This document shows positions 16,385-23,181 of a stretch of 64,000 bases of DNA, piece after piece; position 1 is the first letter of the stretch; each line of letters opens with the position of its first letter. Below the pieces are notes generated by a model. That model worked only from the letters and a program-made list of their open reading frames with translations, did not search any database and was not told the DNA's origin. This stretch comes from Desulfobaccales bacterium (GTDB taxonomy: Bacteria > Desulfobacterota > Desulfobaccia > Desulfobaccales > 0-14-0-80-60-11): contig JBAZPO010000002.1 in the NCBI GenBank assembly GCA_041648175.1, positions 186,001 through 250,000 on the forward strand, read 5' to 3'. The position numbers and the translations under genes are program-made.

Positions 16385-16493
16385 TATACTCATTGCTAAA
16401 AGTTTTTTCTTATTCCCCCCCTCACCTTAACCCTCTCCCCCCCGCTGGGGGGAGAGGGGAAAAGAGGAAAGAACTTTTGGCAATCTATGTATA
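16385..16493. mobile_element. MITE-like element with terminal inverted repeats
   Basis: A 109-base unit with imperfect terminal inverted repeats: TATACTCATTGCTAAAAG at the left and CTTTTGGCAATCTATGTATA at the right. The inside is the CCCTCACCCTAACCC palindrome. It ends three bases from the stop codon of the RNase H gene. The same termini bound a different interior at 60724-60888, which suggests the ends define the mobile unit. No transposase is encoded. Confidence 0.6.
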
Positions 16494-16495
16494 TT

Positions 16496-17047
16496 TTACC
16501 GCGGCCGGGTCTTTTGGTCAATGGCGCGGTTGGCCAGTTGGTCTGCCAGGGAATTCATTTCCCGGGGTACATGAGAGATGTCAAAGGTCTCAAATTCTTT
16601 GCGGGTCCGCTGGGCCGCTTCATATAAAGGCAGGAGGTGCGCAGCTTTTACCCGGTATTGCCCCTTGAGCTGGCGCACGAGAAGCTCGGAATCGGCAAAT
16701 ACCTGGATTTTCTTGACGCCCAGGTTTCGGGCCATTTTCAATCCCAGAATTAAAGCCTGATATTCCGCCACGTTGTTGGTGGTCTGGCCCAGGTATTCGC
16801 CGTATTGGCCCTTGATATCGCCTAAAGCGTCGATCAGGACCGCTCCGGCTCCGGCCTGCCCGGGATTGCCCCGGGAGGCGCCGTCGCAGTATAGGCTCCA
16901 CACGCCTTCTTCAAGGTCGCGGAAGTGGCCGGCCACTTCTGAAAAGAGCTCCTGCAACTGCTCCGGGGAAAGCTGAAATTGCTCCCGCACCTCAGTAAGG
17001 TCACGTCCTGCGGCCAGAGCTTGAAAGATGGCAGCCGGCGTGCTCAT
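16496..17047 (-). CDS. RNase HI-like protein with N-terminal extension
   Basis: Cleaves RNA in RNA-DNA hybrids. The 183-residue protein has an N-terminal helical part of about 60 residues and then an RNase H fold: SLYCDGASRGNPGQAGAGAV with the first Asp, TTNNVAEYQALILGL with the Glu, FADSELLVRQLKGQY with the second Asp, and VPREMNSLADQLANRA with the last. This is the archaeal/plant-like form found beside Nif3 and zinc-ribbon genes in several phyla. The ATG at 17047 leaves seven bases after the upstream stop; an upstream in-frame start would overlap the zinc-ribbon gene. Confidence 0.9.
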   Translation of the reverse strand: MSTPAAIFQALAAGRDLTEVREQFQLSPEQLQELFSEVAGHFRDLEEGVWSLYCDGASRGNPGQAGAGAVLIDALGDIKGQYGEYLGQTTNNVAEYQALILGLKMARNLGVKKIQVFADSELLVRQLKGQYRVKAAHLLPLYEAAQRTRKEFETFDISHVPREMNSLADQLANRAIDQKTRPR

Positions 17048-17054
17048 TAAGCAC

Positions 17055-17786
17055 TCATCCGGCTTCTTGGGCTTCCTCAACTTCTTCGAGCCAATAGAGG
17101 ATCCGCTGGCAGTGCGGGCACTGCAGGATATCTACCCCCTTTTGCAGGTCGATGAATTGTTGAGGCAGGATGTTCATATGGCAGCCCAGGCAGACGCCTT
17201 CTTGAACCGGGGTGATGGCGCTGCCGTTGCGGCGTTGGCGGATGAATTCATAGCGTTTCATGAGGGCTGCGGGCACGCCCTTACGCAGCTTTTTGCGCTT
17301 TTCCTCCAGTTCGGTCAACTCTTGCTGCAAGGTTTTCACCAGGGCCGCGACTTTTTGCCGCTGTTCGGCCAGAGTCGCCTCCTGTTCCTCAATCTGCTGG
17401 CTGAGTTCGGCGATGAAGCCTTTCTGGGTCTCCATGAGGTCCAGGAGTTCCAGGATGCGGGTCTCCCGTTGGTCCCGCTGGTCTTCTTTAAAGGCGATCT
17501 CTTTGAGCATCGCCTTGTATTCAATGTTGCTTTTGATCTCCATCAGGCGCTGGCGGCTGGTTTTGATACCCTCCTCCATTTCCGCCATTTCCAATTCCGT
17601 GTCCCGGTGCTGGGCCTTGAGGTCCGCCAATTCCTGGAGCCGAGCGGCGTGGATCGCTTTCACCCCTTCTAAGGCTGCTTCGCCGGCCTTGAGCTCCTCG
17701 GGAAGACTCTCCAGCCCCTGGGTGACTTCCATAATCACCTTGTCAATTTCCTGAACATCGATGAGTTTAATTAACTCCGGTAGCAA
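17055..17786 (-). CDS. Coiled-coil protein with C-terminal C4 zinc ribbon
   Basis: A 243-residue protein of the DUF164/zinc-ribbon family. Residues 20-180 are strongly charged and heptad-like (long stretches of E, K, Q, L), predicting an antiparallel coiled coil, and the C-terminal quarter carries CLGCHMN and CPHCQRILYW as a CxxC...CxxC zinc site. Function is not established; the family has been suggested to bind nucleic acid. It lies between nif3 and the RNase H gene, a conserved order. Confidence 0.88.
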   Translation of the reverse strand: MLPELIKLIDVQEIDKVIMEVTQGLESLPEELKAGEAALEGVKAIHAARLQELADLKAQHRDTELEMAEMEEGIKTSRQRLMEIKSNIEYKAMLKEIAFKEDQRDQRETRILELLDLMETQKGFIAELSQQIEEQEATLAEQRQKVAALVKTLQQELTELEEKRKKLRKGVPAALMKRYEFIRQRRNGSAITPVQEGVCLGCHMNILPQQFIDLQKGVDILQCPHCQRILYWLEEVEEAQEAG

Positions 17787-17902
17787 GATTCAACCTCCGC
17801 TTGTGGCAGGATATTTGGGATTATTCCGGTTCGGGCGAGGCGCCGGGCGCTCTCGCCACCGGAATGCGCGGTTCAGTTATGGTTATAGACCGTAGGGTCT
17901 CC

Positions 17903-19021
17903 TCACACAGAGTAACATGGGGGAGGCTGATTAGCCGCCACCATGACTTCAAGCCCAAGATCGGCCTGCCTAAACATCTCCTGGAGCTGTCCGGCCCAGG
18001 GTTCCATAAACACCACTTCGCTGGCAAAATGGCCCACTGCCGCGACGGCAAAGCCTTCCTGCAATCCTGGCGGGACCTGATGGTGGCGAACTTCCCCGGT
18101 TAGATAGAGCTGGGCGCCCCGGGTCAAGGCGTTCGGCAAAAGCTCACCGCCGCTCCCGCTGCACAATGCCAGCCGCTGCACCAGCTTTGGGGGTTGCCCC
18201 CAGACCTGCACGCTTTCCACCCCGAATATGGTTTTCACCAGGCTTATGACTTGGGAAAAAGGCCGCGGTGCGGGCCAGGAACCGATGCGCCCCAAACCTA
18301 AAGGCGTGCCGGGATGCCGTACCGGATAGAGGTCGTAAGCCACTTCCTCATAGGGGTGGGTCGCTTTCAGGCGAGACAGAGCCGCGGGGAGCAGGGACTC
18401 CGGAGCCAGGATTTCCAGACGGGTCTCTTTAGCCTCGGACAGCACCCCCACCTCGCCCTGAAAGGGGTGAGCGCCTGGCAGGGGAGTATATGAGCCCTGT
18501 CCCGGGGAGGCAAAAGAACAGTGGGAATAATTGCCGATAACTCCGAGGCCGGCGTCCCCCAGGGCCTGGCGCACCGGGGCATCAAAGCCCGCGGGGACGA
18601 ACACCACCAGCTTGTACCAAGGGTCCCGGGTCGTGGGAGTCAGAACCTCCACTCCGGTCAATTCGAGTTTCTGGGCGAGATAGTCGTTGAGGCCGCCGGG
18701 GGCAATATCCAGGTTGGTGTGGCACGATACCATGGCCAAGCCGGCCCGGACCAAATCCGTGAGCAAGCGGCCGCCGGGGCGATCTTCCCGCACGTCTTTT
18801 AAGGGTTGGTACAGGAGGGGGTGGTGAGTCAGGAGGAGTTGGGCGCCTCTTTGCGCGGCTTCAGCGACAATGGCCGGGGTTACTTCCAGGGCCACCAGGA
18901 GGCTTTTAACCTGCTTTCCGGGGTGTCCCACTTCGAGGCCGGTTTTATCGCCGCTCATGGCCCAGGCCGATGGATAGCGACTTTCCAGCAGGTTAAGAAT
19001 GTCTTGCAGCGTCGCGCTCAT
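17903..19021 (-). CDS. Nif3-like dinuclear metal centre protein
   Basis: A 372-residue Nif3/YbgI protein with the middle insert domain seen in Gram-positive and delta-type members. Metal-site residues appear in LLLTHHPLLYQP, VSCHTNLD near the N-terminus and VGHFASEVVF with the final His and Glu near the C-terminus. Often annotated as GTP cyclohydrolase I type 2 homologue, but cellular function is unclear. The start codon lies only seven bases past the T-run of the tRNA terminator and has no clear ribosome site or promoter, so expression may depend on read-through. Confidence 0.9.
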   Translation of the reverse strand: MSATLQDILNLLESRYPSAWAMSGDKTGLEVGHPGKQVKSLLVALEVTPAIVAEAAQRGAQLLLTHHPLLYQPLKDVREDRPGGRLLTDLVRAGLAMVSCHTNLDIAPGGLNDYLAQKLELTGVEVLTPTTRDPWYKLVVFVPAGFDAPVRQALGDAGLGVIGNYSHCSFASPGQGSYTPLPGAHPFQGEVGVLSEAKETRLEILAPESLLPAALSRLKATHPYEEVAYDLYPVRHPGTPLGLGRIGSWPAPRPFSQVISLVKTIFGVESVQVWGQPPKLVQRLALCSGSGGELLPNALTRGAQLYLTGEVRHHQVPPGLQEGFAVAAVGHFASEVVFMEPWAGQLQEMFRQADLGLEVMVAANQPPPCYSV

Positions 19022-19028
19022 AGAACAT

Positions 19029-19055
19029 AAAAAAGGGGTGCGCAGAGTGCACCCC
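19029..19055 (-). terminator. Rho-independent terminator after tRNA-Ile(CAU)
   Basis: On the minus strand the stem GGGGTGC/GCACCCC is followed by six T residues. It lies about 70 bases beyond the tRNA 3' end and immediately before the nif3 start codon. Confidence 0.75.
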
Positions 19056-19123
19056 CGGGGTTTAACCCCTGTGAAATCGAGGCGTAATATCGTACACGCA
19101 ATATCCCGTTACCCCCGGATGCG

Positions 19124-19199
19124 TGGTGGGCCCACCCGGATTTGAACCAGGGACCGTCCGGTTATGAGCCGGTTGCTCTAACCGCTGAGCTATGGGCCC
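19124..19199 (-). tRNA. tRNA-Ile with CAU anticodon (lysidine type), CCA encoded
   Basis: The minus strand folds as a cloverleaf: acceptor GGGCCCA paired to TGGGCCC, D-loop region TAGCTCAGCGGTTAGAGCA, anticodon stem ACCGG/CCGGA region with CTCATAA giving CAU, and GGTTCAAATCC T-loop, followed by A and CCA. The body closely matches Escherichia coli tRNA-Ile2, in which the C of CAU is changed to lysidine by TilS; tRNA finders often label such genes Met. The 76-base length includes CCA. Confidence 0.92.
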
Positions 19200-19268
19200 G
19201 TGCATGGCAGTCAAAGGGGGGCATCCCTATGAGTCGGTCACGTGCCCTTGTTTGCCCCCCGTAACGTT

Positions 19269-19296
19269 ATTATAACTCTCCTCCCCGAATGTTCAA
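19269..19296 (-). promoter_or_regulatory. Sigma-70 type promoter of the tRNA gene
   Basis: On the minus strand TTGAAC (19291-19296), a 16-base spacer and a perfect TATAAT (19269-19274) lie about 70 bases upstream of the tRNA. A stem formed by GGGGGGCA and TTGCCCCCC arms lies between promoter and tRNA (about 19213-19258). Confidence 0.65.
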
Positions 19297-19321
19297 TAGG
19301 TGAACTCAGACGATGGCAAAA

Positions 19322-21049
19322 TCACGTCTCCATAAAACTTTTTAGCCGGGTGCTGCGGGAAGGATGCCGCAGCTTCCGCAGGGCCTTGGCTTCGATCTGG
19401 CGGATGCGCTCCCGGGTGACCTCGAAGTCCCGGCCCACTTCTTCGAGCGTGTGATCGGTTTTTTCGCCGATGCCGAAGCGCTTGCGCAGCACCTTCTCTT
19501 CCCGGGGAGTGAGGGTGGATAACATCTTGCGGGTCTGGTCCGCCAGGTTGAGGTTGGCCACCGCTTCGATGGGGGTGGAGATTTTCTTATCTTCGATGAA
19601 ATCACCCAGGTGGCTGTCTTCTTCGTCACCGATGGGGGTTTCCAGGGAAAGAGGTTCCTTGGCGATCTTCAAGACCTTGCGGACCTTTTCCAGGGGAAAC
19701 TCCATCTTTTCGGCAATCTCTTCCGGGGTGGGCTCCCGGCCGATCTCCTGGACCAGGTACCGGGAGGTGCGGATCAGCTTGTTGATGGTTTCGATCATGT
19801 GGACCGGGATGCGGATGGTGCGGGCCTGATCGGCGATGGCCCGGGTGATGGCCTGCCTTATCCACCAGGTGGCGTAGGTGCTGAACTTGTAGCCCCGCTC
19901 GTACTCAAATTTTTCCACGGCCTTCATCAGGCCGATATTGCCTTCCTGGATCAGGTCCAGGAACTGCAGCCCCCGGTTGGTGTACTTCTTGGCGATACTG
20001 ACCACGAGGCGCAGGTTGGCCTCCACCAGTTCCCGTTTGGCCTTTTGGGCCTGGTACTCCCCCTTCTCGGCTTTGACCATAATGGCCAACAGCCGGCCCG
20101 CGGGCAGCCCTACCTCGGTTTCTATCCTTCTCAAGCGCCGCCGGGACTGGCTCCAGACTTCCTCCAACTCGGCCAGTCCCTCGGGAATCAGGACCGCAGG
20201 TAATGGCTGTCCCGGGGTCTGGCTTTTCAGTTCCCGGCGCAACTGGCGATATTTGGTGGCCGACAGGCCGGCGGCCCCCAAATGTTTCTCCAGCTGGCGC
20301 TGACAATCCCGAATGACGTATCCGAAATTGCGCAGCCGCTCGAGAATCCTTTCCAGGTAGTGGCGCTCCAAACGCAGGCTTTTGAAGGTCTCCACCAGGC
20401 GCTGCCGTTGGGAGACAATCTTTTGCTCCAGTTGGGAACGGGCTTCATCTCTGGGAGGCAGCGCCGCAATTTCTATTCCCATCTGCCGGATTTTTTCTTC
20501 CTGGGAACGAACTTTTTGGATCAATTTTAAAATCCTGGACTTTTGGGTGGTAACATCCAGGGAGGGATCATCTTCACCAAAATCATCGAGAGTATTCTGA
20601 GGTGACAGCTTTTCCTCTTCCAGGCGATTCACCAGCCTCATAATCTCTTTCAGGGTAAGGGGCACCTCCAGCAGGGAGTGGAGCACTTCTCTTTCACCTT
20701 CTTCAATACGTTTGGCGATGGCCACCTCGCCTTCCCGGGTGAGTAAGGAGACGGTCCCCATTTCCTTGAGGTAGAGGCGCACCGGATCATCAAATTTGGC
20801 GGCGGCCTCCGGTTCCAGGCTTAAATCGCCCTCGCCTTCCCGCATGTCCATCTGCGAGGTGATGGCCATGCTGGAAGCCTCAGGAGGAGGGATCTCCAGG
20901 TCATCAAAGATCATGATGTCCTTCATCTGCTCATTTAAAAGGCTCTCGGGAGATAGGGAGTCATTCAGGTCATCCACGGTGATCAAGTTGTCATCATCCC
21001 CCATAGGCATGATATCCTGAAAGCCGTCCATTCCCATTCCCTTATTCAT
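19322..21049 (-). CDS. rpoD: RNA polymerase primary sigma factor RpoD
   Basis: The 575-residue housekeeping sigma-70. Region 1.2 is DPVRLYLKEMGTVSLL, region 2 contains GLQFLDLIQEGNIGLMKAVE and KFSTYATWWIRQAITRAIAD, region 3 follows with RIPVHMIETINK, and region 4 ends with TPREEKVLRKRFGI and the helix-turn-helix VTRERIRQIEAKALRKLRHP. A shortened region 1.1 and a long non-conserved region between 1.2 and 2 fit a proteobacterial primary sigma. The start overlaps the dnaG stop by four bases, as in a macromolecular synthesis operon. Confidence 0.98.
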   Translation of the reverse strand: MNKGMGMDGFQDIMPMGDDDNLITVDDLNDSLSPESLLNEQMKDIMIFDDLEIPPPEASSMAITSQMDMREGEGDLSLEPEAAAKFDDPVRLYLKEMGTVSLLTREGEVAIAKRIEEGEREVLHSLLEVPLTLKEIMRLVNRLEEEKLSPQNTLDDFGEDDPSLDVTTQKSRILKLIQKVRSQEEKIRQMGIEIAALPPRDEARSQLEQKIVSQRQRLVETFKSLRLERHYLERILERLRNFGYVIRDCQRQLEKHLGAAGLSATKYRQLRRELKSQTPGQPLPAVLIPEGLAELEEVWSQSRRRLRRIETEVGLPAGRLLAIMVKAEKGEYQAQKAKRELVEANLRLVVSIAKKYTNRGLQFLDLIQEGNIGLMKAVEKFEYERGYKFSTYATWWIRQAITRAIADQARTIRIPVHMIETINKLIRTSRYLVQEIGREPTPEEIAEKMEFPLEKVRKVLKIAKEPLSLETPIGDEEDSHLGDFIEDKKISTPIEAVANLNLADQTRKMLSTLTPREEKVLRKRFGIGEKTDHTLEEVGRDFEVTRERIRQIEAKALRKLRHPSRSTRLKSFMET

Positions 21050-22830
21050 CCATTCTCTCCTTTTTGTGTGGACCTGCTTTTGAGGTGTTCTATCTGTCGA
21101 TGAAGCTCCTGTTGCCTGGCTAATAAGGCCGAGAGATCATCGCCCTCTAAGTTCGCGGCGGTCTTCAGTTCCTCCTTGAGCTGGGTCCGGGCTTTTTTCA
21201 GCCGCCGGATGTGGAGATCTTGGCGCCAGTCGGCTACCAGAAAATCTCCCGCCGGTCCGCCTGATTCGTCCTCTTCTAAGGTTAGGGCACAGATGTGCTG
21301 GCGTTGGATTTCTCCCGGCGCCTGCTGCACCAGGAGGCCGTGATCTAATCTGCCGTGTTCCCGATAACTCGTGATGATCAGTTCCATGAGCACTTTGAGT
21401 TCTGGATTTTCGAACTCCAGGCACCACTCAACCAGTTCTTCCACGCCCACGGCTTCCGAGTGGCCCAGAACCCAGCGAATCAAGCCTTTTTCCAGGCTGA
21501 CTGCGAGGTGGCACCTGGGGTCCAGCCGGGCCGACGAGATGGGGGCCACGGAGGTGAGGCTTCTCTTCAATACGGCTTCGTCCACCCCCAGGCGCTGGCT
21601 GGTTTCCTTGAGCCAGAGGTCCCGTTCCAAGGGCTCGGCTATGGCCTGGACGTAAGGGCGCAGTTCCTCCAGGACCCGCACCCGGCCTTGGATATCGGCG
21701 CCGTGGGTTTTGATGAGGTCTTCTAAAACATAGGTGAACCACGGTTGAGCCGACTCCCAGGCCTTGCGGAACAGTTCGACTCCATGAGTCCGGGCGTAGT
21801 CGTCCGGGTCCAGGCCGCCGGGTAGGGGCAAGGCCCGCACCGCCAGGTTCTCCTGGGCAAACAGCGGCAAGGCTCGCATCATGGCCTTGGCCCCCGCGGC
21901 GTCACCGTCATAGACCAGGACCACTTTGTCCGCCAGGGATTTTAGCAGGCGCACCTGCTCCCGGGTTAAGGCGGTGCCCAGGGTGGCCAGGACGTTACTG
22001 ATGCCCTTAACTTGAAGCGCAATCAGGTCCAGGTAGCCTTCCACCACCAGGGCCACGCCGGTGTGGCGCAGGGCTTCCGCGGCCTGGGGCAGGCCGTAGA
22101 GGGTGCGGCCTTTGGAGTAGAGCAGGGACTCCGGCGAGTTGAGGTACTTGGGTTCGCCGTCGCCGATGGTCCGGCCGCCGAAGGCGATGACCCGGCTCTG
22201 CCGGTCGAAGATGGGGAAGATGATGCGGTTGCGGAAACGGTCATAATAGCCGCCCCGGTCGCGGGCCGCCAACAGCCCTACTTCCTGGCCCACCTCCAAA
22301 GAGATGCCCCGGCCCTGGAAGTGGCGTCGCAGGGAGTCCCAGGACTCGGGAGCGTAACCCAACTGAAAGGCCCGGACGACCTCAGACGTGAGGCCGCGTT
22401 TTTTCAGGTAGGCGCGGCCGGGCTGGCCTTCGGAACTGGCGAGCGTGGCGGCATAGAAGGCCGCGGCCGCAGTGTTGGCTTCATACGCGGTGGTGCGCTT
22501 TTTGGCCTGTTTGGCGCCCTCCGGCCCCAACTCCTTGAGCGAAATGGGGATGCCGTAGCGCCGGGCCAACTCCTGGGCCGCCTCGGGGAAGCTCAGGCGG
22601 TGATACTGCATAATAAAGGAAATAACGTTGCCGCCGGCGCCGCAACCGAAACAGTAGAAGATGCCCTTGTCCGGCGCCACAGTGAAGGACGGCTTGGTCT
22701 CGGAATGGAAAGGGCAGAGCCCCAGGAGGTTTCTGCCCTTTTGATCCAGCTTGACATACTGGCCCACTACCTCTTCGATGGAGGCGGCGTCTTTGATCTC
22801 CAGGAGCTTGTCTTCGGGGATAAAAGCCAT
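21046..22830 (-). CDS. dnaG: DNA primase
   Basis: Makes RNA primers for replication. The 594-residue protein has the N-terminal zinc ribbon with Cys39, His42, Cys60 and Cys63 (LCPFHSETKPSF, FYCFGCGAGG), the RNA polymerase domain with FGGRTIG and NSPESLLYSKGRTLYG, and the Toprim acid motifs VVEGYLDLIAL and VLVYDGDAAGAKA. The C-terminal helicase-binding part is present. A run of GTTTTCT heptamers starts 11 bases upstream of the ATG. Confidence 0.98.
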   Translation of the reverse strand: MAFIPEDKLLEIKDAASIEEVVGQYVKLDQKGRNLLGLCPFHSETKPSFTVAPDKGIFYCFGCGAGGNVISFIMQYHRLSFPEAAQELARRYGIPISLKELGPEGAKQAKKRTTAYEANTAAAAFYAATLASSEGQPGRAYLKKRGLTSEVVRAFQLGYAPESWDSLRRHFQGRGISLEVGQEVGLLAARDRGGYYDRFRNRIIFPIFDRQSRVIAFGGRTIGDGEPKYLNSPESLLYSKGRTLYGLPQAAEALRHTGVALVVEGYLDLIALQVKGISNVLATLGTALTREQVRLLKSLADKVVLVYDGDAAGAKAMMRALPLFAQENLAVRALPLPGGLDPDDYARTHGVELFRKAWESAQPWFTYVLEDLIKTHGADIQGRVRVLEELRPYVQAIAEPLERDLWLKETSQRLGVDEAVLKRSLTSVAPISSARLDPRCHLAVSLEKGLIRWVLGHSEAVGVEELVEWCLEFENPELKVLMELIITSYREHGRLDHGLLVQQAPGEIQRQHICALTLEEDESGGPAGDFLVADWRQDLHIRRLKKARTQLKEELKTAANLEGDDLSALLARQQELHRQIEHLKSRSTQKGENG

Positions 22831-23181
22831 TTAAGGACCAGTTTTCTGTTTTCTGTTTTCTGTTTTCGGTGTTGGCTTCATGTTTCTTTAGCGGTAGGGC
22901 GGGCGTCCCCGCCCGCCGCCTTCATTCCCCCTCCCCTTGGTGGGAGGGGGGTAGGGGAGGGGGTAACCGCCTTGCCACCCCCACCCTAACCCTCCCCCAT
23001 CATGGGGGAGGGAATTTTATCGGTGGCACAGGCTTTCCAGCCTGTGCTATTGGCGGGCGGGACGCCCGCCCTACCGATTGTTCCCCTCGTTCCCAAGTTG
23101 TACTTGGGAACGCCATGGTTTTTGCCAAGCTCTGCTCGGCCGGTGCGTAGGACGCACCCTATATTAGTTTCCCTTTTTCCT
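22831..23181. repeat. Gene-free repeat array between mutS2 and dnaG
   Basis: Contains (GTTTTCT) tandem heptamers at 22841-22867, a GGCGGGCG/CGCCCGCC palindrome near 22894-22918, two GGGGAGGG-type palindromes up to 23015, the ACAGGCTTTCCAGCCTGT element at 23022-23048, another GGCGGGCG palindrome at 23052-23070, TTCCCAAG/CTTGGGAA at 23088-23112, and GGTGCGTAGGACGCACC at 23142-23158. No gene or promoter was recognised. Confidence 0.7.

Noticed and set aside
19124..19199. Elongator tRNA-Met
   Set aside because: Anticodon CAU alone allows it, but the body and stems match tRNA-Ile2 (lysidine type) better.
22880..23160. CRISPR-like array
   Set aside because: Successive palindromes belong to different families, with no constant repeat and no spacer of constant length; no cas gene is present.
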